Positions 52,664-60,347 of a stretch of DNA of 64,000 nt are shown one piece after another (within the stretch, counting starts at the first letter, position 1; every line of letters begins with the position of its first letter). The notes under the pieces were generated by a model, which did no database searches, was not told the DNA's origin, and worked only from the letters and a program-made list of their open reading frames with translations. Location of the stretch: NCBI RefSeq assembly GCF_003574445.1, contig NZ_KZ984548.1, positions 423,013-487,012 on the forward strand. The letters run 5' to 3'. This stretch comes from Streptomyces sp. YIM 130001. Its GTDB lineage: Bacteria; Actinomycetota; Actinomycetes; Streptomycetales; Streptomycetaceae. Position numbers and translations under genes: made by a program.

Positions 52664-54097
52664 GTGACCGTCGACGACAGCGGCTCAGGCTCGGGTTCCC
52701 GTCCCGCCCCTCGGCCTGCCGACGGGCCCGGAGGCGGCGGCCAGTCGGAGCCCGGCGGAGGTGGCGCCCCGAAGGGGGCCCCGGATCCGTCCCTCGCGGC
52801 AGAGCCCCGCGACGAGCCCCGCACACCCTCGAGCGACCCGGATGGCGGTCCCGGCGGGGACGAATCCGGAGCGCACGCGACCGGTCTTCCGGAGCCGGCC
52901 GGTCCAGCGGAGAGCGGCCCGCCACGCGACGAGGCTCCGGGCGGCCATCAGGCCGGCGTCTGGGCGACCGATCTGCCCGACGGCGACGACGTCCCCATGC
53001 TGCGGCAGGTGCCCGATGTGACCTCGCCCGCTCCGGACAGCGCGGCCGAGCCCGGCGAGGACCCGCTGGCGCTCCGCCTCGAGCAGCTGATCCTCGGGGC
53101 CGAGCGCCGCTACACCGCCTTCCAGGCGGCCCGTTCCGCCGGTGTCTCGATGGAGCTCGCCTCCCGTTTCTGGCGGGCCATGGGCTTCGCCGACATCGGC
53201 CAGGCCAAGGCGCTCACCGAGGCCGACGTGCTCGCCCTGCGGCGACTCGCCGGCCTGGTCGAGGCGGGCCTGCTCAGTGAGGCGATGGCGGTGCAGGTGG
53301 CGCGTTCCACCGGCCAGACCACCGCGCGGCTCGCCGACTGGCAGATCGACTCGTTCCTCGAGGGCCTCACCGAGCCTCCCGAGCCCGGGATGACCCGTAC
53401 CGAGGTCACGTATCCGCTGATGCAGCTGCTGCTGCCGGAGCTCGAGGAGTTCCTGGTCTACGTCTGGCGGCGGCAGCTCGCGGCCGCGACGGGACGGGTC
53501 GTCCAGGTCGCCGACGACGAGGAGATGGTCGACCGGCGGCTGGCGGTCGGCTTCGCGGACCTGGTCGGGTTCACGCGGCTGACCCGGCGGATGGAGGAGG
53601 AGGAGCTCGGCGAGCTGGTCGAGGCCTTCGAGACCACCTGTGCGGATCTGGTCGCCGCGAACGGCGGCCGGCTGATCAAGACCCTCGGCGACGAGGTGCT
53701 CTTCTCCGCGGACGACGCGGGGACGGCCGCGGAGATCGCCTTCCGGCTCATCGAGACGATGGCGAACGACGAGACGATGCCGGAACTGCGGGTCGGGATC
53801 GCCTTCGGGACCGTGACCACGCGGATGGGCGACGTGTTCGGTACGACGGTGAATCTGGCCAGCCGGCTCACGTCGATAGCCCCCAAGGACTCGGTCCTCG
53901 TGGACACGGCCTTCGCGGAGGACCTGACGCGCACCGGGGATGCCCCTGCTTCCGAGGCGGAAGCGGCGGAAGTGGCTTCCCGGGCGGAGAAGGAGGGGGT
54001 GGAGGTGCCCTCCTATCGGTTCGCACTGCAGCCGATGTGGCAGCGGCCCGTGCGCGGGCTCGGTGTCGTGGAGCCGTGGCTGCTCACGCGGCGGTAG
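52664..54097 (+). CDS. cya: Class III adenylate cyclase
   Basis: A 477-residue cyclase making cAMP. The first 125 residues are Pro/Gly/Ser-rich and disordered. Then comes a helical regulatory region (G-A-E-R-R-Y-T-A-F-Q-A-A, residues ~145-280) and the catalytic domain: metal Asp in F-A-D-L-V-G-F-T, adenine-selecting Lys and Asp in I-K-T-L-G-D-E-V, and N-L-A-S-R-L for the transition state. In S. coelicolor Cya-derived cAMP is needed for normal germination and development. GTG start with GGAAGGG. The disordered region may make it longer than its relatives. Confidence 0.93.
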   Translation: MTVDDSGSGSGSRPAPRPADGPGGGGQSEPGGGGAPKGAPDPSLAAEPRDEPRTPSSDPDGGPGGDESGAHATGLPEPAGPAESGPPRDEAPGGHQAGVWATDLPDGDDVPMLRQVPDVTSPAPDSAAEPGEDPLALRLEQLILGAERRYTAFQAARSAGVSMELASRFWRAMGFADIGQAKALTEADVLALRRLAGLVEAGLLSEAMAVQVARSTGQTTARLADWQIDSFLEGLTEPPEPGMTRTEVTYPLMQLLLPELEEFLVYVWRRQLAAATGRVVQVADDEEMVDRRLAVGFADLVGFTRLTRRMEEEELGELVEAFETTCADLVAANGGRLIKTLGDEVLFSADDAGTAAEIAFRLIETMANDETMPELRVGIAFGTVTTRMGDVFGTTVNLASRLTSIAPKDSVLVDTAFAEDLTRTGDAPASEAEAAEVASRAEKEGVEVPSYRFALQPMWQRPVRGLGVVEPWLLTRR

Positions 54098-54125
54098 GTC
54101 GTCCGGTTTCGGGGGCCGCCGGTAC

Positions 54126-54146
54126 GAGCCCCTCCGGCGTGCGAGG
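54126..54146. repeat. Second copy of the GAGCCC-type interspersed repeat
   Basis: Matches 5671-5691 at 18 of 21 bases. It lies in the short gap between the convergent cya and enoyl-CoA hydratase genes. Confidence 0.45.
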
Positions 54147-54178
54147 GCAGGGCGGCCTCCCGGGCCCGGGCTCGTGTA

Positions 54179-54964
54179 CTACCAGTTCGGCTTCCGCTTC
54201 TCGGCGAAGGCGGCCACACCCTCCGCGCGGTCCGGGGAGAACGCCACCGAGCGCCACGCGGCGTCCTCGACCTCCAGGCCCGCCCGGAGGTCGAGACCGT
54301 GGCCGAGGCGGAGCGCACGCTTCGCCGCCCGCAGGCCCACGGGGGAGTGCGCGGCGATCCGGTCCGCGAGCGCCAGTGCTTCCGTACGGTCCGCACCCTC
54401 GTCGACGAGCTGGTCCACGAGTCCGATCGAGGCGGCCTCCGCGGCCGGCACCCGACGGGCCGTGAAGATCAGTTCCGCGGCCCGGGCCGCACCCACCCGC
54501 CGCGGCAGCAGTTGTGTACCCCCGCCGCCCGGGATCACGCCGACCGACACCTCCGGCAGGCCGACCACGGCGGTGCTGTCGGCCACGATCAGGTCGCAGG
54601 CGAGGGCCAGTTCGAAGCCGCCGCCGAGTGCGAAACCGTGCACCGCGGCGATCGTCGGCACCGGCAGGTCCAGTACGCCGGTGTACGCGGCCCGCGCGGT
54701 CGGCCGCTGGGCGACGAGGTCCGCGTCCGTGAAGGAGTTGCGCTCCTTGAGGTCCGCGCCGACGCAGAACGCCTTGGGGTGCGTGGAGGTCAGGACCACC
54801 GCCCGTACGCCGGGGTCCTCGCCCAGTGCCGTGCAGGCCGCGGCCACGGAACGGGCCATCTCGGTGGACACCGCGTTCATCGCCTTCGGCCGGTCGAGCA
54901 CGAACTCGGCGACGTGCCCGTGCCGCCGTACCTCGACGAATTCCCCGAACCGCTGCTCGGCCAT
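54179..54964 (-). CDS. Enoyl-CoA hydratase/isomerase family protein
   Basis: A 261-residue crotonase-fold enzyme. The oxyanion region A-L-G-G-G-F-E-L-A and both catalytic Glu positions are present: the Glu in G-F-E-L-A and the Glu in G-L-P-E-V-S-V-G. It would hydrate 2-enoyl-CoA in beta-oxidation or a related pathway. A pair of GTTAAC boxes lies 33 bases upstream of its start and may bind a fatty-acid-type regulator. Confidence 0.9.
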   Translation of the reverse strand: MAEQRFGEFVEVRRHGHVAEFVLDRPKAMNAVSTEMARSVAAACTALGEDPGVRAVVLTSTHPKAFCVGADLKERNSFTDADLVAQRPTARAAYTGVLDLPVPTIAAVHGFALGGGFELALACDLIVADSTAVVGLPEVSVGVIPGGGGTQLLPRRVGAARAAELIFTARRVPAAEAASIGLVDQLVDEGADRTEALALADRIAAHSPVGLRAAKRALRLGHGLDLRAGLEVEDAAWRSVAFSPDRAEGVAAFAEKRKPNW

Positions 54965-54996
54965 GATCGCGTCCTCCTGGTTGCCGGCCCGCGCCG

Positions 54997-55012
54997 GTTA
55001 ACGTCGGTTAAC
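54997..55012. promoter_or_regulatory. Paired GTTAAC boxes upstream of the enoyl-CoA hydratase gene
   Basis: GTTAAC-GTCG-GTTAAC: two self-complementary hexamers separated by four bases, also readable as a direct repeat of CGGTTAAC. Rare A/T-containing palindromes in this GC-rich DNA, placed between divergent genes. Confidence 0.55.
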
Positions 55013-55129
55013 CCGCCGATCATCGCAGGCCGCGCCGTCCCGGGAAACCCCTGGCCGGGATGGTCCGCCGCAGTCTCCCGGTGGACCCCGGTTCGCCGTA
55101 TAAAAGCCTCACGATGCGACATCACTACG

Positions 55130-55135
55130 TAATCT
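55130..55135 (+). promoter_or_regulatory. Leaderless -10 element of the GGDEF gene
   Basis: TAATCT lies six bases before the ATG at 55142 without a ribosome binding site. No clear -35 is visible. Confidence 0.5.
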
Positions 55136-55141
55136 GGGGCA

Positions 55142-56284
55142 ATGGGTGAGGATGATCGCCTGCGTGCCGTGGTGACGCTGGCCCAGGCCATGGCAGCCGC
55201 TCATACGCCGCGTGCGTCGTGGCGGGCTGCGGCGCAGGGCGCACGGCACGCGCTGGCGGGCAGCTTCGCGGCGCTGTCGGTCTGGGAGCGCGACCGGGGC
55301 AGGCTCAGGGTCCTGGTGAACGTGGGCCACCTGGCGCCGGGGGAGGAGGAGTTCCCGGCGGAGGAGGCGTATCCGGTGCATCAGTTTCCGGAGATCGCCG
55401 AGTTCCTGCACGAGCGGTGGGCCGGTGGCGGCGAGCCCGACGCCTGGGTGGAGACCGCCGCGGGCCCCGCGCCCGGCGACGCCGGGTACTGCCATCAGCG
55501 GGTCGCCGCGCTGCGCCGCCGCGGCCGCGGCTGCTGCGTCGTCGCCCCGATCGTGCTGCACGGGCGGGCCTGGGGCGAGCTGTACGTGGCCCGCGCGGGC
55601 GGGGACCCGGTGTTCGGGCCGGCCGATGCGGAGCTGGCCACCGTGCTCGCCGCCGTGGCCGCTGCGGGCATCGCGCAGACCGAGCGCCTGGAGGAGGCCA
55701 GGCGCCTCGCCTTCACGGACGCACTGACCGGTCTCGCCAACCGGCGCGCGCTCGACGCCCGCCTGGAGGAGGCGGTGGACCGGCACCGCGCGGTCGGCAC
55801 CGTGGTCTCCCTGGTCGTCTGCGATCTGAACGGCCTGAAGCGCGTCAACGACACGCACGGGCACGCGGTCGGCGACCGGCTGCTGGAACGGTTCGGCTCG
55901 GTCCTGTCCCTGTGCGGCGCGATGCTGCCCGGCGCGCTCGCGGCACGGCTCGGCGGCGACGAGTTCTGTCTGCTCGCGGTGGGGCCGCCCGCCGACGACG
56001 TGGTGCGGGTGGCGCAGGACCTCTGTGCACGGGCCCTCGAACTGGGCCTCGGTGAGGGCGTGGCCTGCGGGATCGCGTCCACCGGCGACCAGATCGGCCC
56101 GGTCGGCTCGGCCCGCCGGCTGTTCCGCCTCGCGGACGCCGCGCAGTACCGGGCGAAGGCGGCCCGGGCCGTCGCGCCCGTGGTCGCGGGTCGCGCGGGC
56201 CCCGACGACCCGGTGGTCCGCCTGGCCGACGCCCCCGACCCCGACCCGGACACTCCGGGCGAACGTCGCCGCTTCCGGCGCTGA
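55142..56284 (+). CDS. GAF-GGDEF diguanylate cyclase
   Basis: A 380-residue cytoplasmic protein. Residues 1-185 form a GAF-like sensor domain (A-A-L-S-V-W-E-R-D, V-V-A-P-I-V-L-H-G-R-A-W-G-E-L-Y-V). Residues ~195-350 are a GGDEF domain with D-A-L-T-G-L-A-N-R-R, D-L-N-G-L-K-R-V-N-D and the active-site signature R-L-G-G-D-E-F. There is no R-x-x-D inhibitory site before it, so product inhibition may be absent. There is no EAL domain. It likely makes c-di-GMP, which in Streptomyces controls development through BldD. Its 3' end is duplicated downstream. Confidence 0.9.
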   Translation: MGEDDRLRAVVTLAQAMAAAHTPRASWRAAAQGARHALAGSFAALSVWERDRGRLRVLVNVGHLAPGEEEFPAEEAYPVHQFPEIAEFLHERWAGGGEPDAWVETAAGPAPGDAGYCHQRVAALRRRGRGCCVVAPIVLHGRAWGELYVARAGGDPVFGPADAELATVLAAVAAAGIAQTERLEEARRLAFTDALTGLANRRALDARLEEAVDRHRAVGTVVSLVVCDLNGLKRVNDTHGHAVGDRLLERFGSVLSLCGAMLPGALAARLGGDEFCLLAVGPPADDVVRVAQDLCARALELGLGEGVACGIASTGDQIGPVGSARRLFRLADAAQYRAKAARAVAPVVAGRAGPDDPVVRLADAPDPDPDTPGERRRFRR

Positions 56285-56691
56285 GGCGGGTGACGGCGGT
56301 CTGGGGGGCCCGGTGGTCCGCCCTTGATCTCCTCCGGCCTCTGTACGGGAGGGTCCGGGGCGGCTCTGTCGGTGGGTCTGGTCTCGGGGCCGGTGGGCCG
56401 TTGGGCTGCTGGGGTCGTCGGAGTGGCCGGCCTGGGGAGTGTCGGTGGTCCGCCTGGCCGACGCCCCCGACCGCGACCCGGACACTCTGGGCGAATGTCG
56501 CCGCTTCTGGCGCTGAGGCGGGTGACGGCGGTCCGGGGGTTGGCTTGGTGGTCCGCCCTTGATCGCCTCCGGCCTCTGTACGGGAGGGGCCGGGGCGGGC
56601 TCCGTCGTGGGTCTGGCCTCGGTGTCGGTGGGCTGTTGGGCTGTCGGGGGCCGTCGGAGTCGCCGGCCATCGCAGTCGCCGGCCTGGGGAG
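56211..56691. repeat. Tandem duplication (~232 bp) covering the 3' end of the GGDEF gene
   Basis: The segment from 56211 (last 24 codons of the GGDEF gene, stop at 56282-56284, and ~155 bases beyond) recurs from 56443, with a second stop at 56514-56516. Over the 74 coding bases only four differences are visible, and the frame is preserved in the copy (V-V-R-L-A-D-A-P-D-R-D). The offset is 232 bases, growing to 235 after a small insertion. Copy 2 can be followed to about 56691. Confidence 0.9.
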
Positions 56692-56769
56692 GCTCGGGTG
56701 TGCGGGGTCTCAGGTGGCCGGGGCGGTGGGCCTCGGGGTCGAGTGTTCTCAGGGTGCAGGGCTCCGGGC

Positions 56770-57223
56770 CCGGTGTATCGGCTCACGTACGTGTCGAAGG
56801 GGTCGATGCCGGCCTCGGCGCGGAGGTCGTCCACGCGCTCGGGCTCCTCGCAGGGCCACGGCACCGGTGCGCCGTCCTGCACTCCGGCGATCTGGGTGCC
56901 GTAGATCCGCGGATGGCCCTCGTCGACCAGGGTTCGGTCCCGCAGGAAGGCCGGTTCGGGCCTGCCGGCCGTGCCGGCGGCGACCGCCTGCTCGAGCAGC
57001 CCGAGCGCTCGGCGCCGGAGGTCGAGCTGTCGGTCGGCGTGCTGGGCGATCAGCCAGGCGGCTCGGCCTCCTCGCCGGCTCGGTCCGCCGTCGGCCGGCC
57101 GTAGGCGTCCATGATGGCGCCGAGCCGGTCGGCGTGCTGTGTGGTGAGGCGCCGCCAGGGCGGCTGCTCGGCGGGGTGGTCGCTGTTCGCGTGAACCGAG
57201 GCCCGCCGGCCGGCCCCGGCCAT
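56770..57223 (-). pseudogene. DUF6624-family gene, frameshifted
   Basis: Two overlapping minus-strand frames add up to a DUF6624 protein. The N-terminal part (H-A-D-R-L-G-A-I-M-D-A-Y-G-R-P-T-A-D) is in one frame and stops near 57050. The C-terminal part (A-A-W-L-I-A-Q-H-A-D, L-V-D-E-G-H-P-R-I-Y-G-T-Q, F-D-T-Y-V-S-R-Y) is in another. The break is at about 57055-57065 and a single-base deletion would explain it. The expected stop after S-R-Y is also missing; the frame runs on into the repeated DNA. The family has no known enzymatic activity. Confidence 0.65.
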
Positions 57224-57411
57224 GGCGGTGAGTTCTCCGGCCGGTGCGGCGAGGTGGTGCGCCACGCTCAACTCCCCTGTCGCAGCCGTGCGTTGGGCCC
57301 GTACCCGGTGAACCCTGCGCCGGAACGCCCGCCCGGTCCGCCGGCCACGCGACCGCCTTCGCAGTGGCCGTCGGCCGGTGCCCGGCGGTCCCTGGTGCCC
57401 GGGGCCCACCC

Positions 57412-57440
57412 GTGACAGTCGTCGATTCAGTCCGTACGCT
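57412..57440 (+). promoter_or_regulatory. Leaderless hutH promoter
   Basis: GTGACA (57412-57417), a 17-base spacer and TACGCT (57435-57440), then seven bases to the ATG at 57448. Confidence 0.65.
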
Positions 57441-57447
57441 GCTGAAT

Positions 57448-59022
57448 ATGGATATGCACACTGTGGTTCTCGGGGTGGCCGGAGTGTCCACGGCGGATGT
57501 CGTCGCCGTGGCGCGCGGGAACGCCCGGGTGGAGCTGTCGCCGGAAGCACTCGACGCACTGGCCGCCTCGCGGGCCGTGATCGACGCACTCGCCGCCAAA
57601 CCGGAGCCCGTGTACGGCGTCTCCACCGGCTTCGGCGCCCTCGCCACCCGGCACATCAGCCCCGACCTCCGCGCCCAGCTGCAGCGCAACATCGTGCGTT
57701 CGCACGCCGCGGGCATGGGCCCGCTGGTCGAGCGCGAGGTCGTACGCGCCCTGATGTTCCTGCGCCTGAAGACGGTGTGCTCCGGGCGGACCGGCGTACG
57801 CCCCGAGGTCGCGCAGGCCATGGCCGCCCTGCTCAACGCCTCGATCACCCCGGCCGTCCACGAGTACGGCTCGCTCGGCTGCTCCGGCGACCTGGCGCCG
57901 CTCAGCCACTGCGCCCTGACGCTGATGGGCGAGGGCGATGCGGAGGGCCCCGACGGGACCGTACGGCCCGCCGCCGAACTGCTCGCCGCGCACGGCATCG
58001 AGCCCGTCGAGCTGCGCGAGAAGGAAGGCCTTGCCCTCCTCAACGGCACCGACGGCATGCTCGGCATGCTGATCATGGCCATCGACGACCTCGAACGCCT
58101 CTACCGCAGCGCCGACATCACCGCCGCGCTCAGCCTGGAGGCCCTGCTCGGCACGGAGAAGGTCCTCGCACCCGAGCTGCACGCCATCCGCCCGCACCCG
58201 GGTCAGGGCGCCGCGGCCGCCAACATGCTGAAGGTGCTTGCCGGTTCGGGCCTCACCGGCCACCACCAGGACGACTCGCCGCGGGTCCAGGACGCCTACT
58301 CGGTGCGCTGCGCACCGCAGGTCGCGGGCGCCGGCCGCGACACCCTCGCCCACGCGCGCCTGGTCGCCGAGCGCGAACTCGCCGCCGCCGTCGACAATCC
58401 GGTGGTGCTTCCCGGGGGTACCTCCCACGACGGAGTCGTAGGGGGAGGGCGGGTCGAGTCGAACGGCAACTTCCACGGCGCGCCCGTCGCGTACGTACTC
58501 GACTTCCTGGCGATCGCGGCGGCCGACCTCGGGTCGATCGCCGAACGCCGCACCGACCGGCTGCTCGACAAGAACCGCAGCCACGGACTGCCGCCGTTCC
58601 TCGCCGACGACGCGGGCGTCGACTCGGGTCTGATGATCGCCCAGTACACGCAGGCCGCCCTGGTCAGCGAGTTGAAGCGGCTCGCCGTTCCCGCCTCGGT
58701 CGACTCCATCCCGTCCTCCGCGATGCAGGAGGACCACGTGTCGATGGGCTGGTCCGCGGCCCGCAAGCTCCGTACCGCGGTGGGGAACCTCACCCGGATC
58801 ATCGCCGTCGAGCTCTACGCCGCCACCCGCGGCATCGAACTCCGCCACGGCCTCGAGCCGGCGCCGGCCGGCCGTGCGGTGATCACCGCGGCGCGTGCGG
58901 CGGGCGTCGCCGGCCCGGGACCCGACCGGTTCCTGGCTCCGGACCTGGCCGCCGCGGAGGAGTTCGTGGGCCACGGCGGTCTGCTCGCCGCGGCCGAGTC
59001 GGTGACGGGCGCGCTGGACTGA
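57448..59022 (+). CDS. hutH: Histidine ammonia-lyase
   Basis: A 524-residue lyase converting histidine to urocanate and ammonia, first step of histidine use. The MIO cofactor segment is G-S-L-G-C-S-G-D-L-A-P-L; Cys145-Ser146-Gly147 stands where most enzymes have Ala-Ser-Gly. Other family blocks: Y-G-V-S-T-G-F-G, Q-D-x-Y-S-V-R-C and N-G-N-F-H-G. About ten extra residues (G-G-T-S-H-D-G-V-V-G) interrupt the usual L-P-D-G-R-V-E-S-N-G stretch, derived from a palindromic DNA insert. The start is fixed by TACGCT seven bases upstream. Confidence 0.93.
   Translation: MDMHTVVLGVAGVSTADVVAVARGNARVELSPEALDALAASRAVIDALAAKPEPVYGVSTGFGALATRHISPDLRAQLQRNIVRSHAAGMGPLVEREVVRALMFLRLKTVCSGRTGVRPEVAQAMAALLNASITPAVHEYGSLGCSGDLAPLSHCALTLMGEGDAEGPDGTVRPAAELLAAHGIEPVELREKEGLALLNGTDGMLGMLIMAIDDLERLYRSADITAALSLEALLGTEKVLAPELHAIRPHPGQGAAAANMLKVLAGSGLTGHHQDDSPRVQDAYSVRCAPQVAGAGRDTLAHARLVAERELAAAVDNPVVLPGGTSHDGVVGGGRVESNGNFHGAPVAYVLDFLAIAAADLGSIAERRTDRLLDKNRSHGLPPFLADDAGVDSGLMIAQYTQAALVSELKRLAVPASVDSIPSSAMQEDHVSMGWSAARKLRTAVGNLTRIIAVELYAATRGIELRHGLEPAPAGRAVITAARAAGVAGPGPDRFLAPDLAAAEEFVGHGGLLAAAESVTGALD
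58411..58452. repeat. Palindromic GGGGGTACCTCCC-type element inserted in frame in hutH
   Basis: The DNA shows CCCGGGGGTACCTCCC, a small hairpin ACGAC-GGA-GTCGT, then AGGGGGAGGGCGG. I recognise the GGGGGTACCTCCC...GGGGGAG frame as a repeat often seen between Streptomyces genes; here it lies inside a coding region and keeps the frame open. Confidence 0.6.
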
Positions 59023-59099
59023 CCTGGCCGGGCGCTCCCGGACGCACTACTGCCGCTTCGGCGGGTACGGGAAGGAACGGGGTTGGCGGCCGGGGCGGA

Positions 59100-59438
59100 T
59101 CAGGCCGTCGCCCCGTCGGGGCGGGAGCTCGAGCGGCCTCGGCGTACGGCGTGGGCCACGAAGCCCGCGCCCACGCCGAGGAAGGCCGTACCGCCGATCA
59201 AGTAGGGCGTGGTGTCGACCGAACCGGTGTCCGCGAGCCGGGGCTCGTCCGCCCGTGCGGTGTCCGTGCCCTCGACCGACTCGGCCTGGCCGTGGATCGC
59301 CTGCCGGGCCTGCTGCTCCTGCTCGACGCGCTGTTCCTCCAGGTCCGCCGTCGCGTTGGCGGAAGGGACGAACCACAGGGCCGCGAGCAGCGAACCTGCT
59401 GCGGACGCGGTGATCACGAAGCGACGAGCGACGGACAC
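59100..59438 (-). CDS. Small LADTG-type sortase substrate, cell-wall protein
   Basis: A 112-residue exported protein: signal peptide with cleavage after A-N-A (about residue 29), a Gln/Glu/Arg-rich helical stretch (E-E-Q-R-V-E-Q-E-Q-Q-A-R-Q), then L-A-D-T-G at 68-72, a hydrophobic segment (Y-L-I-G-G-T-A-F-L-G-V-G-A-G-F) and a basic tail R-R-G-R. L-A-x-T-G is the pentapeptide used by actinobacterial class E sortases, which also anchor long chaplins. GTG 59438 has AAAGGGG upstream. Confidence 0.8.
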   Translation of the reverse strand: MSVARRFVITASAAGSLLAALWFVPSANATADLEEQRVEQEQQARQAIHGQAESVEGTDTARADEPRLADTGSVDTTPYLIGGTAFLGVGAGFVAHAVRRGRSSSRPDGATA

Positions 59439-59568
59439 GGAATCGATCCCCTTTGTGGCGCTGGTGACTTGGAGGCGATGGGGCATCCTCCTGCCGTAGG
59501 AGCCGATGCTAATGAAAGGCGCGGGTCGTGGGAAAGCCAGGAGGGCCCGGAGTCGTACGCTCCGTCAT

Positions 59569-60003
59569 ATGAACGCACCCGAAGCATCCCGTTTTGTCCG
59601 ACTGCGAGTAGAGCTCGTCCTCGAGGTCACCGACTCCGGCGACCTCGCCGACGCGGCTTTGACCCGCATCGGTGACGACGCCTACATGCCGGCCGATGAG
59701 CGCGCGCACGCCGAGGCGGCGGTACGTGAGGACGAGTCGGAGGCGCTGGCCTTTCTCGTCGACCCGGTGGACCTGGTCGGACAGGTGCCGGGCGTCGCCC
59801 TCACTCAGGCCTCGTGGAGCAGCGAACCCGTCGACTACGACCCCGACGACCCGGACTGGGACGACGACGTGGATGTCGACGTGGACGCGGATGTCGACGA
59901 GGACACGGATGTCGACGAGGACACGGATGTCGACGAGGACACGGAGGCCGAGGCGGAGGAGATCACCTCGTACGCGGGTCAGGGGGCCGGCGGCAGGGCG
60001 TAA
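59569..60003 (+). CDS. Acidic hypothetical protein with Asp-Val-Asp-Glu-Asp-Thr repeat
   Basis: A 144-residue protein. The first 85 residues form a compact alpha/beta region (F-V-R-L-R-V-E-L-V-L-E-V-T-D, L-V-D-P-V-D-L-V-G-Q). The C-terminal third is extremely acidic, with D-P-D-D-P-D-W-D-D-D-V-D and three exact copies of D-V-D-E-D-T. No known function. TACGCT sits seven bases before the ATG (leaderless). Confidence 0.72.
   Translation: MNAPEASRFVRLRVELVLEVTDSGDLADAALTRIGDDAYMPADERAHAEAAVREDESEALAFLVDPVDLVGQVPGVALTQASWSSEPVDYDPDDPDWDDDVDVDVDADVDEDTDVDEDTDVDEDTEAEAEEITSYAGQGAGGRA
59890..59943. repeat. 18-bp coding tandem repeat (GATGTCGACGAGGACACG)3
   Basis: Three identical 18-base units encode D-V-D-E-D-T three times. 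Identity at the DNA level, including third positions, indicates recent expansion. Confidence 0.9.
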
Positions 60004-60347
60004 CCTCAGAGGTGGTATCCGGAGCGATCGCATACGGACCCCGGCGGAGTCGTCGCCGGGGTTCCGGCATGTGTGTGGGGGCAGGCGGGGTGCGTCCCCG
60101 AAGGGAGCGGGCCGGCCGGTGAGGGAGCCGGGGCCACGGCTCCCGTAGGGGCGGGAGCGACAGGGAGTCGGAGGCGCGAACACGCTGCGGCGGGCTGTCA
60201 AGACACCCGGTGATCAGCGTGGCATTCCACACATCCGCCGCCGATTTGGAACCGGACGTACCGGAAAGACGGTTTAAGAGGTTGCGGGGAAGGCCTGGCA
60301 GCCTGCTTCGGGGTTTTGGGGATTCGGCAACGATGGAGAAGCGTGTG
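60004..60347. other. Intergenic region before the L,D-transpeptidase gene
   Basis: About 340 bases. A 9-bp hairpin (ACCCCGGCG / CGCCGGGGT, 60038-60062) should end the transcript of the acidic protein gene. The rest holds G-rich sequence and the promoter of the transpeptidase gene, which I could not place. I looked for a c-di-AMP (ydaO) riboswitch because cell-wall genes often carry one, and did not see its conserved core. Confidence 0.5.

Larger units (their letters stand above)
56692..57447. other. Gene-poor stretch with a broken gene and the hutH promoter
   Basis: Between the duplicated GGDEF tail and hutH lie the remains of a minus-strand DUF6624 gene (56770-57223) and, at the right, the hutH promoter. 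No intact gene is visible on either strand; long antisense frames are shadows of GC-rich DNA. Confidence 0.6.

Noticed and set aside
57585..57610. Possible second hutH start further downstream
   Set aside because: The ATG at 57448 has a well-placed leaderless promoter and the conserved N-terminus begins there.
55845..58082. Minus-strand frame of 745 codons from the GGDEF gene into hutH
   Set aside because: Mostly shadow; only its middle part carries a recognisable domain (DUF6624), which I annotated as a pseudogene.
60004..60347. c-di-AMP (ydaO) riboswitch before the L,D-transpeptidase gene
   Set aside because: The conserved core of that RNA was not found, although the leader is long and G-rich.
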